64,000 bases of DNA from Parasedimentitalea maritima (GCF_005771405.1 NZ_VAUA01000008.1:1-64000), one strand, 5' to 3'. Counted from the first letter of the stretch, positions 35,029 through 44,405 are shown. The notes: a model not told the origin generated them from the letters alone. A program made the numbers and translations.

Positions 35029-36526
35029 CTTTAACCCCATTCATTTTGTTGGTTTTGAGATGGCTGCGGATGGCCCAACCAATGGACATCACCGCAGCAA
35101 TTAGGAAAATCAGGCTGATAGGGCGGGTCAGAAACTGTGTCGGATCGCTGTCTGTCATCAGCGCGCGACGCAGGTTGGTTTCTGCGATTGGACCAAGGAT
35201 AACCCCCAACACAAGTGGGGCCAGTGAATACCCCAAGGTGCGTAGCGCATATCCCACCAGTCCGACAATACCCAGCAAATAGAGGTCGGTTACGCGGTTG
35301 TTAAGCGCAAATGAGCCGACAACACAGCAGGTCAAAACAGTGGGTACAATCAACCATTTGGGCACCTCGGCAACCCGCAGGAAGAGCCGCATTGAAAGCA
35401 CCGAAACAATCAGCATCATGAACGAGGCCACTGCCATTGCGATGAACATACCATAAACCAGATCACCGTGATCAGTGATCAGCCGAGGACCGACGGAAAT
35501 GCCGTGCACCATCAGAGACGCCATCAGGATTGCATCCACAGCAGATCCGGGAATACCTAAGCCGATCAACGGAATAAGCCCACCACCAGCCGTAGCTGAA
35601 TTTCCGGCTTCTGACGCAATAACGCCATCTGGTGTACCGGTTCCAAACACTTCTGGCGTCTTAGAGGCGCGTTTGGCCTGATCATAAGCCACCAAGTTTG
35701 AAATGGATCCACCCGCGCCGGGCAGTGCACCAATGAGCACACCAACAACCGACGAACGGATCAGGTTCACGGGGCTCATCAGAACCTCTTTCATAACTTT
35801 CCAGGTTTTGAAGTCGATAGCATCGGTAACCAATTTCGCCCCTGATCTAACGGTTCGGGAATCCTCAACTTCGCTCAGCAGTTGAGAGATCGCAAATATT
35901 CCGATCAGCACTACTAGGAAAGGCAAACCGGTTTCCAGCATTTCAATCCCAAAGTCGAACCTTGGACGGCCAAGAATAGGGTCGGCACCTACCGTTGAAA
36001 TTGCCAGCCCGATCAGGCCAGCCAGCAGCCCCCGGATCACCGAGGCGCCAACCAAACTGGCCACGATTGTCAAGGCGAACACGATCAGCGAGAAATACTC
36101 CCAAGGGCCAAGTTTTACGGCGAATATGGCCAGCGGCGGGGCGGCAACCACCAAAATTAGAGTCGAGATCAGCGTGCCGAAAAATGAAGCCCAGACCCCG
36201 AGGGACAAGGCGCGGCCCGGATCACCTTTTCGCGCCATTGGAAAGGCGTCGAAGGTGGTAGCAACCGATGAAGGCGTTCCGGGGATGCCCAGTAAAGCCG
36301 CAGAGATCAGACCGCCGGTCAGCCCACCGACATAGACCGACAACATGACTGCGACACCCTGTAGGGGTTCCATGGTAAAGGTCAGGGGCAGGGTCAGCAC
36401 AATAGCCATCGTGACCGTGAAGCCGGGAATGGCGGCTGCAATAATACCGGCAACAGATCCCACCAGCATGTAGAGCAATGTGCTAACCGCAAAGATCTGC
36501 ACAAGCGCTGTCAGAAAATCACCCAT
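35012..36526 (-). CDS. tctA: Tripartite tricarboxylate transporter, large permease TctA
   Basis: This is the 504-residue large membrane subunit of a TTT transporter. GSVAGIIAAAIPGFTVTMAI (about 22-41) and its conserved partner SVVGVLIGALPGAGGSISNL (about 255-274) are the family signatures. AGNSATAGGGLIPLIGLGIP is the third conserved block. About eleven or twelve spans are visible. The substrate is set by TctC and cannot be read here. The gene overlaps tctB by 8 bp upstream and the GGT-like gene downstream, so these genes are tightly coupled. Confidence 0.96.
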   Translation of the reverse strand: MGDFLTALVQIFAVSTLLYMLVGSVAGIIAAAIPGFTVTMAIVLTLPLTFTMEPLQGVAVMLSVYVGGLTGGLISAALLGIPGTPSSVATTFDAFPMARKGDPGRALSLGVWASFFGTLISTLILVVAAPPLAIFAVKLGPWEYFSLIVFALTIVASLVGASVIRGLLAGLIGLAISTVGADPILGRPRFDFGIEMLETGLPFLVVLIGIFAISQLLSEVEDSRTVRSGAKLVTDAIDFKTWKVMKEVLMSPVNLIRSSVVGVLIGALPGAGGSISNLVAYDQAKRASKTPEVFGTGTPDGVIASEAGNSATAGGGLIPLIGLGIPGSAVDAILMASLMVHGISVGPRLITDHGDLVYGMFIAMAVASFMMLIVSVLSMRLFLRVAEVPKWLIVPTVLTCCVVGSFALNNRVTDLYLLGIVGLVGYALRTLGYSLAPLVLGVILGPIAETNLRRALMTDSDPTQFLTRPISLIFLIAAVMSIGWAIRSHLKTNKMNGVKDANAS

Positions 36527-37037
36527 TCAGAAAATCTCCACGTGGCAGGAAGACGTTGAAAAATTCGGCAAACATCGCATTCAATCCAAACGAGAAGGCG
36601 AGAGCCACCAGCACGGCAACCAGCAATGTCAAAGGTTTGCGAGGCATCAAGATCAGCTGCAATCCGAATACAAACGCAAAACTGGCAATCGAAAAGCCAA
36701 GAATGGGCACAAGCAGAAGATAAGCCGCAAAAACAACAAAGCAGACAATGACAAGGTAGCGCGTCTTTAGCCAATGTTGCACTTCACTGCCAAACCGCCC
36801 CCATGCATGGCCGGGAATTTTACGCAGGCTATCGACAATTGCGATGACTGCGATCAAGAAAATCGCGGCAAATACGAACCTGGGAAAGGCTGCAGCACCA
36901 AGCACTTCAAAGCGCGAACTTGGGATATGTTCTGCAGAAAGGTACAGGGCAACCGAAGCCGCGAGAATGGCAATGTAGCTGAGGAAGCGGGCAATTTCGC
37001 CCGCTTCCAAGCTGTGATTTTCATCAGCATTGTTCAC
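36519..37037 (-). CDS. tctB: Tripartite tricarboxylate transporter, small permease TctB
   Basis: This 172-residue membrane protein has four predicted spans (FLSYIAILAASVALYLSAEH, FPRFVFAAIFLIAVIAIV, YLVIVCFVVFAAYLLLVPIL and LTLLVAVLVALAFSFGLNAM), the normal TctB topology. The start is GTG at 37037, overlapping the tctC stop (GTGA). It forms the membrane complex with TctA. TctB proteins are poorly conserved, so the call rests on topology and on the position between tctC and tctA. Confidence 0.9.
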   Translation of the reverse strand: MNNADENHSLEAGEIARFLSYIAILAASVALYLSAEHIPSSRFEVLGAAAFPRFVFAAIFLIAVIAIVDSLRKIPGHAWGRFGSEVQHWLKTRYLVIVCFVVFAAYLLLVPILGFSIASFAFVFGLQLILMPRKPLTLLVAVLVALAFSFGLNAMFAEFFNVFLPRGDFLNG

Positions 37038-37978
37038 TGAATAATGACCGCGGCCAAGGATTTCACAGTGTCATTCAAGTTGGACAAATAGCTGCGGTAC
37101 TCATCCTGCCCCATAAAGGTGACCTGCGAGCCGACATTGTTGGTTTGCTCGACGTAGGTCGCGTCTTGCGACAGCTTTTGCAGGGCCGCTTCCATGGCGT
37201 CGCGCGCCGCAGTGGGTGTGCCTTTGGGCATCACGATGCCGCGCGTCACGGTCAGCAGAAGGTCTTGGCCCTGTTCGCGGAATGTCGGAACATCTGGGAG
37301 TGCGGGGTGGCGGTCTCCCGATCCTGCGGCCAAGAAAACGAGATCCCCATTTTTGGAGAATTCGATTGAGGAGGCCACATCTCCAATGGCAACATCCAAA
37401 TTGCCACCAACAATGGCGCGTACACGTTCACCCGTGCCTTCATAGCCCACATATTTGAATTTCAGGTCATAGGACTGCTCGATCATTGCAGCAAAAAGAT
37501 GCGGCAACCCGCCAAGCGTGACACCCATGGTCAGCTCATTTGGGTGGGCCTTGGCGTATTCCACAAACTCTTCGAAATTGGCGTAGTTTTCGGTCGGCTG
37601 GGCGATCAAAAACTGCGGCGATGCTGTCATCAGGGCGATCGGCTCAAAACTATCCCAGGTGAGTTCGGTCAAACCGGTCAGGGTTGCCATCAACAGCCCT
37701 TCGTGGACCTGTGAAATCGTGTAACCATCAGCTGTGCGCCGGGACGCTTCGCGCAGACCAACCGTACCGCCAACACCTGGCATATTGATGATCGGCATTT
37801 CGACACCAAGGTGGGGCTCGATATTGGCCGAAACTAGGCGCATCAGGGTGTCAGAGCCGCCACCGGGTGACCACGGCACAATGAATTCTACAGCGCGCTC
37901 TGGGTAATCCTGCGCGACGCCGGGGGTTGCCAATACGGCCGCGGTGAGCATGGACGCGAGGCCTGAAACAAATTTCAT
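37034..37978 (-). CDS. tctC: Tripartite tricarboxylate transporter, periplasmic binding protein TctC
   Basis: This 314-residue solute-binding protein (Bug/TctC family) has a signal peptide MKFVSGLASMLTAAVLATPG cleaved after VAQ. YPERAVEFIVPWSPGGGSDT, NMPGVGGTVGLREASRRTAD and the later LPDVPTFREQG are the family motifs. The ATG at 37978 is chosen because GGGAGAC lies just upstream and the signal peptide starts there; an open frame to 38146 is not coding. It is divergent from a LysR gene 130 bp away, which probably controls the operon in response to the substrate. Confidence 0.95.
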   Translation of the reverse strand: MKFVSGLASMLTAAVLATPGVAQDYPERAVEFIVPWSPGGGSDTLMRLVSANIEPHLGVEMPIINMPGVGGTVGLREASRRTADGYTISQVHEGLLMATLTGLTELTWDSFEPIALMTASPQFLIAQPTENYANFEEFVEYAKAHPNELTMGVTLGGLPHLFAAMIEQSYDLKFKYVGYEGTGERVRAIVGGNLDVAIGDVASSIEFSKNGDLVFLAAGSGDRHPALPDVPTFREQGQDLLLTVTRGIVMPKGTPTAARDAMEAALQKLSQDATYVEQTNNVGSQVTFMGQDEYRSYLSNLNDTVKSLAAVIIQ

Positions 37979-38108
37979 AAGAAGTCTCCCTGAGTTTACC
38001 GGCATTACCGGCCGGACGAGTTTTGTTATCTCTGAGCTTAACACCAGTTTTTCACTGACAAAGCGGAAAGAACTTGCTTTTAAATTCATAAATTTTAAAC
38101 TTACATCC

Positions 38109-38993
38109 ATGGACACACGGCAACTCGAGACATTCCTTGCGATCATTCAACGCGGTGGGTTCGCGGCTGCGGCAAAAGAGGTCAACTTAAGCGCGTCAGC
38201 GGTCAGCCAACAGATTTCCGCTTTGGAGCAGGATCTTGGCACCGCGCTCTTTGATCGCTCCCGCAGACCTCCGGCGCTGACGACCAAGGGGCGCGAGGTG
38301 CAGTCTTCGGCACAATCGATTCTTCGCATAGTTGCCGAAACCAAAGCAACCGTGAGAGACGGCGATGTAGGTGGCACCCTGGCGCTGGGGGCCTTGCGGA
38401 CATTCGGGGCGTATATATTGCCTCATGCCCTGGCGCGGCTCAAAGTCAGCTATCCAGACCTGAGCTACAGGCTGCGCGTTGGTTTATCTGAAGACCTGAT
38501 GGCGGATGTCGTCAGCGGCCAGTTGGATGCTGCTCTGGTGGCGGATCATGTGGCTGTGCCAGCCGGCTTGCAGTGGACATTGGTTTTTTCAGAGCCATTG
38601 GTGGTGCTGACGCCACCGGGTGTGACCGAAAAAAGGTTAGAGAAACTGGTTCGGGACGTGCCTTTTATCAGGTACGGAATTCAGGTGCCACTTGCGCGTC
38701 AGATTGATACTGAAATCGCGCGACTTGGGCTGACCGTTCGACAGGTTGTGTCGGTGAACACGATGTCAGCGGTGCTCGGATGTGTACAGGCGGGTTTGGG
38801 TTTCGCGATTGTGCCCTATGCAGCTCTGCGTGGTTCGCAAACCACGTCGCTCGACTGGTTTCCGTTTGGTGCAACTCCGATCCACCGTGGGCTTGGAATC
38901 GTACAACGTCCTAACTCGCGTCGTGGTAAAGTACTGGAACAGCTCTCAGAGGTGCTTCGCCAAACTGGGATCTCTCAGGGTGATGATGGTTGA
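38109..38993 (+). CDS. LysR-family transcriptional regulator, divergent from the tct operon
   Basis: This 294-residue LysR regulator starts MDTRQLETFLAIIQRGGFAA. The helix-turn-helix region covers about 14-60 (AKEVNLSASAVSQQISALEQ), followed by the effector domain with LALGALRTFGAYILPHALAR. The typical length and family start make 38109 the right ATG; upstream codons in frame are the tct promoter region. Being divergent from tctC suggests it activates the tctCBA-GGT-TSUP operon. A hairpin at 39097-39131 lies between it and the convergent GlxA-type gene. Confidence 0.94.
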   Translation: MDTRQLETFLAIIQRGGFAAAAKEVNLSASAVSQQISALEQDLGTALFDRSRRPPALTTKGREVQSSAQSILRIVAETKATVRDGDVGGTLALGALRTFGAYILPHALARLKVSYPDLSYRLRVGLSEDLMADVVSGQLDAALVADHVAVPAGLQWTLVFSEPLVVLTPPGVTEKRLEKLVRDVPFIRYGIQVPLARQIDTEIARLGLTVRQVVSVNTMSAVLGCVQAGLGFAIVPYAALRGSQTTSLDWFPFGATPIHRGLGIVQRPNSRRGKVLEQLSEVLRQTGISQGDDG

Positions 38994-39096
38994 TTGGGCT
39001 GGAGTAAGAGTTCAAGCGGTGGTTGGAAGACCTGATGATCAGTGGTTTTGCCCCGTATAATTTCTGGTTTCTCAGGTCATGTTAGGCAACCCGCCT

Positions 39097-39131
39097 CTCA
39101 ACGCATTCAGCCAGTGGATGAATGCGTTGAG
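39097..39131. terminator. Bidirectional hairpin between LysR and GlxA-type genes
   Basis: CTCAACGCATTCA (39097-39109) and TGAATGCGTTGAG (39119-39131) are exact complements around a 9-base loop, followed by TTTCAA. The site lies between convergent genes, as expected for a shared terminator. Confidence 0.75.
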
Positions 39132-39214
39132 TTTCAACCCGTATCAAAGCCGTGGAATTATTGGTTAGCGCAGCTGTTTTAGAACAGCCTGAATTCGCAG
39201 TCGTGGGAACCAGT

Positions 39215-40162
39215 TCACCCGAAGCTGCTTAGGTATTCGCTGACGTGAACGCCGAAACGGCGTTGAAATGCGCGCCGCATACGTTGCAAGTCACCAAATC
39301 CACTGTCAGCAGCAACCTGTTTTAGAGGGAGGTTTTCGAAGAGTAACCCTCTGGCATGATCAACACGGATCCTTTCCACGAATTGAGCAGGCGACTCTTG
39401 CAGATCTCGCTGGAAATGTCGTGACAGGGTGCGCGGGTTCATTCCTGCTGCCTGCGACAACGCATTGAGCGACCAGTCCAGTTGCGGCTGTGAGACGACC
39501 TGTTCAATCAATCGTGTCAGGGTATCGTCGCGGGTGAACTGACCGGCTAAATGAATGGCATACTGGCTTTGCCCACCGGTACGGCGCAACTGGACGACTA
39601 ATTCGCGCGCGGCGGCAAGCGCAACCTTCGGGCCGCAATCTGCACGGATTATGGCCAATGCGAGATCGATCCCGGTGGTCACGCCAGCAGATGTAAAGAT
39701 GCGCTCTTCTGAGGTGCTGATCAGGTCGAGATCCCAAAGGACATTTTCATACTGCCGTGTATCCGCAGAGCGCGACCAGTGGGTTGTCGCGGGGTGTCCA
39801 TCCAGAACACCCGCTGCCGCCAGCACCAGAGCACCGGAGCAAACTGATATCAGGCGACCATGACCTTCACGCGCGGCGCGGTCTTGGATTATCTCTCGGA
39901 CCGATGGGTGTTTGAGTATTGCATCAACGCCTTTCCCTCCGGGGATCAGAAGATCATCGCTGTTTGAACGCGTCGAAAGCTGTCCATCAGCCACAAGCTT
40001 AAGACCGCAGGCCGCCCGCACGGGTTGTCCATTTGGCGACACATAGCGCATGGTGTATTGGCTCCGGTCGTCGATCACGGCGGCTCCAAAGGCCTGAACC
40101 GGGCCAGACACGTCCAGCAGATTCACATCATCGAAGAGCAAAACGTCAATTGTGCGGATCAT
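39215..40162 (-). CDS. GlxA-type AraC-family regulator (DJ-1/PfpI-like sensor plus HTH)
   Basis: This 315-residue regulator combines an N-terminal DJ-1/PfpI-like domain (about 1-185) with a C-terminal AraC DNA-binding domain. The N-terminal part includes RTIDVLLFDDVNLLDVSGPV, and its nucleophile-elbow position is occupied by a cysteine in ISVCSGALVLAAAGVL. TTHW follows. The DNA-binding part is SLNALSQAAGMNPRTLSRHF and VAADSGFGDLQRMRRAFQRR. The ATG at 40162 is chosen because the DJ-1 fold begins there. It is divergent from the MFS gene at 40260, which it may regulate. Confidence 0.93.
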   Translation of the reverse strand: MIRTIDVLLFDDVNLLDVSGPVQAFGAAVIDDRSQYTMRYVSPNGQPVRAACGLKLVADGQLSTRSNSDDLLIPGGKGVDAILKHPSVREIIQDRAAREGHGRLISVCSGALVLAAAGVLDGHPATTHWSRSADTRQYENVLWDLDLISTSEERIFTSAGVTTGIDLALAIIRADCGPKVALAAARELVVQLRRTGGQSQYAIHLAGQFTRDDTLTRLIEQVVSQPQLDWSLNALSQAAGMNPRTLSRHFQRDLQESPAQFVERIRVDHARGLLFENLPLKQVAADSGFGDLQRMRRAFQRRFGVHVSEYLSSFG

Positions 40163-40259
40163 GAGGTTGTGTCCATATTTGATGCCGGTTTGACATATGA
40201 GACACCTTTGATCGCCGCTACAAAGCACTGTGTCAACCGCATCAAATTGGAAATCAACG

Positions 40260-41450
40260 ATGTCAGCATTACTTTTCGGCCGGAACAGTAGTTTCATAGG
40301 CCTACTGTCAGCCAATACGATCTTAGGGTCTGCAATGCCTATGCTGATTATTTTGGGCGGGCTTGCTGGGCTGACGCTGGCACCGACAACCACGCTTGCG
40401 ACCCTACCAGCGTCGCTACAAGCGCTGGCTGGGCTGTTCGCGGCGGCCCCATTTTCGTTGTTGATGGGCCGGTTTGGCCGTAAAACGGGTTTCTTTGTTG
40501 GCGGGGGGCTGGCAATCATAGGTGGATTGATTGGCACCTGGGCGCTGATTTCAGCTAGCTTTATCTTATTGTGCTTGGCTCATCTTGCACTGGGAGCTGC
40601 GCTTGCCTGTTTTCAGTATTTTCGATTTGCTGCGGCAGAGGTGGTTCGGTCCGAATGGCAACCTGTAGCCATTTCGCTGATGTTGACGTCTGGGTTGGTT
40701 GCTGCATTTGTCGGTCCACAAGTCTTCGTCATGGCCAAGGATGCTCTTGCGCCCATCCCATTGGCAGGTGCCTATGCGGCAATTGGGATGCTATCCCTTA
40801 TCGGTCTTGTACCGTTGGCGTTTGTCACTATTCCAGCGATCAAACCCAGGCCACGAGGGACAACAAGCCGGGGGTTCGCGGCCCTCACGGTTCTCAAGCA
40901 GCGTCCGGTTCGAACTGCGGTTGGAATAGGGGCCATATCGCAAGGGATTATGGTTTTCCTCATGATCCCAACACCGCTGGCTATGATCGGATGTGGATTC
41001 TCAGAGACGATTGCAGGTGATGTAATCCGTTGGCATGTCGTCGCTATGTTTGCGCCCAGTTTTTTCACCGGATTCCTGATTAAACGGTTTGGCACAAAAC
41101 GTATTGCAACAACCGGACTGATCTTACTTATCATGGCTGCGCTCATTGCGGCTGGCGGCCTGTCATCGGCAAATTTCTATGGATCTCTCATTTTACTTGG
41201 TGTTGGTTGGAACTTCGGATTCATTGGCGCGACAACGATGTTGGCAAATGTGGTTTCTGAAGATGAAAAGTCCGTAGCCCAGGGGCTCAACGACACTATT
41301 ATCGCCTTGGTCTCAACCCTGTGTGCCTTTGCAGCCGGTGCAATCGTTGCTGGATTTGGCTGGCAGATCCTCTCTTTTGTTGCGGTGACTATACTTGTGT
41401 TAACACTTTGCTTTGTGGTGTTTGAGAAACGGCAAACAGTTCGTCAATAG
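40260..41450 (+). CDS. Major facilitator superfamily transporter
   Basis: This protein of ~396 residues has twelve hydrophobic segments. The MFS loop between spans 2 and 3 appears as GRFGRKTGFFVGGGLAI, and the halves are separated by a basic loop around IKPRPRGTTSRGFAAL. The second half contains GFLIKRFGTKRIATTGLILL. The substrate is unknown; it could be a drug or metabolite exporter. ATG 40260 is preferred, while GTG 40230 would add ten residues. It is divergent from the GlxA-type regulator, with about 97 bp between their starts. Confidence 0.88.
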   Translation: MSALLFGRNSSFIGLLSANTILGSAMPMLIILGGLAGLTLAPTTTLATLPASLQALAGLFAAAPFSLLMGRFGRKTGFFVGGGLAIIGGLIGTWALISASFILLCLAHLALGAALACFQYFRFAAAEVVRSEWQPVAISLMLTSGLVAAFVGPQVFVMAKDALAPIPLAGAYAAIGMLSLIGLVPLAFVTIPAIKPRPRGTTSRGFAALTVLKQRPVRTAVGIGAISQGIMVFLMIPTPLAMIGCGFSETIAGDVIRWHVVAMFAPSFFTGFLIKRFGTKRIATTGLILLIMAALIAAGGLSSANFYGSLILLGVGWNFGFIGATTMLANVVSEDEKSVAQGLNDTIIALVSTLCAFAAGAIVAGFGWQILSFVAVTILVLTLCFVVFEKRQTVRQ

Positions 41451-41546
41451 ATGTCGCGGCCCTTTCTCTGTATGGTGTTTTTTGCACAGGAGATTGGTTG
41501 GTAGAAGAAGGGTCCTTCACAATATGTGTGAAGATTGAAAGTCGGC

Positions 41547-42980
41547 CTAACCTTGTTTTGGATGGGTCGACTTGGGTTTCATTGACACAAAGCAAACCAT
41601 GGCAAACATGGCCAGAAAAGCGAATGGCAGGCTGCCGGTAAAAATGGTGCGGGCTACAGTTCGGGCTGCATCCGCCGACCCATCAATCGAAAACCCGGCA
41701 TAATTGGCTAGGATGCCGCACACCGAGGCCCCCACTGCAAACCCAAGGCGCCCAGTCGTGGGCAGGGCGCCGGACAGTCGTTCCACGTCGTCTGCTGCTG
41801 CCAACCGTTTTGAACGCCTAACTATAAACGTCCAGGCGGTGCCGTAGCCAACGCCTTCGAGTGTTGCCAAAGCCGCCACCAATAAGACTGGGCCGTTTGC
41901 GACGGCATAGATCATACCAATCACACTAATACAGACCAGTGCTATGCCAACCGCGATATATATGGGGTCATGTTTTTCAGGGGCACCAGACACGATTAGG
42001 GCCGCACAGCTCCAGCCGATGGCCACACAGGCGAGTATATAGCCAGCCACAATTGTGGGGGTGTTGTGGATGATCACCATCAAAAGCGGTCCATAGGCGC
42101 TGAGACCCATTGTCGAGATGTTCAAGGTGAACGTCATCAATAGGGCTGCACCCACTGGGCTGCGCGGATTAAACAGTTGTTTGGGAAGAATACGGTTGCC
42201 GGGGCTGTTACCATCGATGACCATAAACGTTGCCAATATGCCCAGCCCACAAGCCAACAAAACTGGTGTGCGCAGGGCAGTCACTTCGATACCCGCATAG
42301 GCGATGAACAACACTCCTAGCGACAAGAGTAACAGGCGCGCCACCGGGATCGGTTTGCTGCGATCCTGATTGTCCGTGGCTTCGCTGACGCGGCTACCGA
42401 ACAACACGAAAGTCGCCAGAAACAGCGCCTGGATGGCAAAAAACACAAAGCCCATCCGCCAGTTGAAGTAGGTGGTGAAAACTCCGCCAATTAAAGGCCC
42501 TAGAAATGCCGAAGATCCCCACAGGACCGAAATGGCGCCCATGACACGGGCGATCAGGCGGGCAGGAAACAGACGCCCGGTGCCGATGAAGGCCAGTGCT
42601 GTCAAACCTCCTCCGCCCATGCCCTGAAACAGACGCCCAGCCAGCAGCCCCGGCATATTAAACGCGGCGGCACTGATCAGGCAGCCGAGGGCAAAAGTTA
42701 TGGCCGCGATAAACATTGGTTGGCGAATGCCCATTTTCAAAACCAAAACTGCTCCGGAAGCGCCAGCAACAATTGAGCCGATTTCATATAGGGCAATGGA
42801 CCAGGCGACATAGGCTTCGCCGCCGAGGTCCGACACAATGTTTGGCATCATCGTCGCGACAAGCAAACTATCGGCGGCGTGTAGCCAAACCCCAAGGCAC
42901 ACAAGCACCAATGGCGCTGCGTAGTCTCTGTTCAATATCTCGTGCCATCCGACGGGGGCAGTTTCTTGAAAATCCGTCAT
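41547..42980 (-). CDS. MFS transporter, DHA2-like multidrug exporter
   Basis: This MFS protein of ~477 residues shows about fourteen spans. Features include DSLLVATMMPNIVSDLGGEA (the D1-like motif after span 1), GRLFQGMGGGGLTALAFIGT (motif near span 4), and SVLWGSSAFLGPLIGGVFTT with NWRMGFVFFAI, all typical of the DHA2 drug:H+ antiporter group. The ATG at 42980 is preferred over GTG 43016. A MerR-type operator-promoter lies upstream at 43029-43050. It is convergent with the MFS gene at 40260, but the two are not close paralogues. Confidence 0.9.
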   Translation of the reverse strand: MTDFQETAPVGWHEILNRDYAAPLVLVCLGVWLHAADSLLVATMMPNIVSDLGGEAYVAWSIALYEIGSIVAGASGAVLVLKMGIRQPMFIAAITFALGCLISAAAFNMPGLLAGRLFQGMGGGGLTALAFIGTGRLFPARLIARVMGAISVLWGSSAFLGPLIGGVFTTYFNWRMGFVFFAIQALFLATFVLFGSRVSEATDNQDRSKPIPVARLLLLSLGVLFIAYAGIEVTALRTPVLLACGLGILATFMVIDGNSPGNRILPKQLFNPRSPVGAALLMTFTLNISTMGLSAYGPLLMVIIHNTPTIVAGYILACVAIGWSCAALIVSGAPEKHDPIYIAVGIALVCISVIGMIYAVANGPVLLVAALATLEGVGYGTAWTFIVRRSKRLAAADDVERLSGALPTTGRLGFAVGASVCGILANYAGFSIDGSADAARTVARTIFTGSLPFAFLAMFAMVCFVSMKPKSTHPKQG

Positions 42981-43028
42981 TCCTGGGCACTCCATTGGTT
43001 TGGGAACAGTGACCAAGACGTTCTAATT

Positions 43029-43050
43029 CCTAAAGTGTACTTTAGGTCAA
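43029..43050 (-). promoter_or_regulatory. MerR-type operator in the promoter of the DHA2-like transporter gene
   Basis: On the minus strand TTGACC (the -35 position) is followed by a dyad CCTAAAGTACACTTTAGG. The candidate -10 (TAGAAC) comes after a 19-bp spacer, two bases longer than usual. Long spacers with a central dyad are the hallmark of promoters activated by MerR-family proteins through DNA twisting. No MerR-family gene is in the window. The -10 match is weak, as expected for such promoters. Confidence 0.65.
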
Positions 43051-43160
43051 GACTTACTTTTAACTCATTCAAAATCTAGCCAACGGCCATTGAAGACCAT
43101 CTTTGCCATCGCAGCCAAACTGCAGGAAATCTCCGTTTTCGCTTGGACCTTTCTAGAGGT

Positions 43161-43856
43161 TCAAGCCGGGCTCAGACGTTTCCTAGTGTCTTCGTCTAGC
43201 TGTCCGTTTGCCATTTTGCGAAAGGCGTCTCGCCAACCTGAGGCGAGTTCCGGAAGTCGGGAAAGATGCGCAGCCTCTTCAGCGCCGATGCGTTTTGTGA
43301 GGCGGGCACGAGTGACTTTTGCAACGCTCCAGTCAGGGCAGGGGCGCGATGTTAAGTTGATTTCGTCACCCACTTGAATAATTCCGGGTTCCAGAATGCG
43401 ATAGTACCAACCGGTTCGACCGGTTTTTTGGAATTGATAGGCCATCGTTTTCTGACCGGTGTGTTCATTCAGTTTCCAACAGGGTTGTCTGCCCTGACTG
43501 ATTTGCAAGGTTGCCGATCCAGCTGTCAGGATGTCTCCAATGCAAAGCGTTTCCTCATTCATACCAAAGGTCGAGAGGTTCTCACCAAAAGCTGCGGGCA
43601 GCGTTCCCGGCGGTAGCAATCCTTCGGACTGCCAACTTGCATAATGATCAGCCGCATAGTGATGAATTGCCTTGTCTGGTCCACCATGCACGTTCAAATC
43701 CGCTTGTGCGTCGGCGTCAAAACCAACCGTAGTAACGGTTTGCGGCCCATCTGCAGCGAGCTTGTGAATAGCGGACGGAGGTTTATCAAACCAGTGATCT
43801 ACAATCCGGCCAACAAATACCCCGTTGATTGTGGCGCTTAAAACTGGGCAATTCAT
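43161..43856 (-). CDS. MOSC-domain protein (YiiM-like)
   Basis: This 231-residue MOSC protein resembles YiiM, a molybdenum-cofactor enzyme reducing N-hydroxylated compounds. Visible are VGFDADAQADLNVHGGPDKA (about 45-64), HHYAADHYASW, AAFGENLSTFGM, the conserved-cysteine stretch ISQGRQPCWKLNEHTG and GRTGWYYRILEPGIIQVGDE. The ATG at 43856 overlaps the MarR-type gene stop by ATGA, so the two are co-transcribed. Relation to detoxification of oxidised bases or amines is a family-level inference. Confidence 0.93.
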   Translation of the reverse strand: MNCPVLSATINGVFVGRIVDHWFDKPPSAIHKLAADGPQTVTTVGFDADAQADLNVHGGPDKAIHHYAADHYASWQSEGLLPPGTLPAAFGENLSTFGMNEETLCIGDILTAGSATLQISQGRQPCWKLNEHTGQKTMAYQFQKTGRTGWYYRILEPGIIQVGDEINLTSRPCPDWSVAKVTRARLTKRIGAEEAAHLSRLPELASGWRDAFRKMANGQLDEDTRKRLSPA

Positions 43857-44395
43857 GCAGGTTCCTGTTCGTGACATATTTGTGATATTTCAAAGGGTTC
43901 AAGGGCCAGAGACAGGAGCTGGCAGTACCCCCCAGCGCCCCGACCTTCAAAGTGGCGACAGCTGCGGCAAATGCCAAATGGCTTTTGGTCGTTTAAGATA
44001 ATTGCATGAGACAATGCGCCTCGTAGCCCGGTTTCGATCTGACCCAATTGGGTCGCTGATAAACGATCCAAAGAGAGCTCTAGTACGCTTTGCTCGGCAA
44101 TGACTTCACGTCCGGTGGCTGTAAGATCATAAGAAATTGAGCGCTTGTCCGTCAGCGACCGCTCTTCAGAAACATACCCTTTACGGATAAGGGCCTTGAA
44201 CGTTTGGGTCGCGGTGCCGCGGGTGGTCCCCATGTAGGCGGCCGCATGCGAGGGAGAGCGGGAAAACCTATTGGCCTGTCTCAAGTATCCAAGCGCTGAC
44301 CGTTGCGCCGGGTTCAGATCAACACTCCAGCTTTCACTCGCATCAATACGGGCCAAACGAGCGATCAAGCCCCTTATGCTCTCTTTCTGTGTCAT
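43853..44395 (-). CDS. MarR-family regulator with C-terminal cysteine cluster
   Basis: This 180-residue winged-helix regulator has a core AYMGTTRGTATQTFKALIRK (recognition helix about 53-72) and the wing SLTDKRSISYDLTATGREVI. Unusually for MarR it ends with a cysteine cluster, C143xxC146-x11-C158-x15-C174 (GICRSCRHF, GYCQLL, ISQICHEQ). This could bind a metal or Fe-S cluster or act as a thiol switch. The start may be 44395 or 44404; neither has a ribosome site, so the mRNA may be leaderless. A 41-bp palindromic region right upstream is its likely autoregulatory operator. Confidence 0.9.
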   Translation of the reverse strand: MTQKESIRGLIARLARIDASESWSVDLNPAQRSALGYLRQANRFSRSPSHAAAYMGTTRGTATQTFKALIRKGYVSEERSLTDKRSISYDLTATGREVIAEQSVLELSLDRLSATQLGQIETGLRGALSHAIILNDQKPFGICRSCRHFEGRGAGGYCQLLSLALEPFEISQICHEQEPA

Positions 44396-44405
44396 GGGAA
44401 ACATA

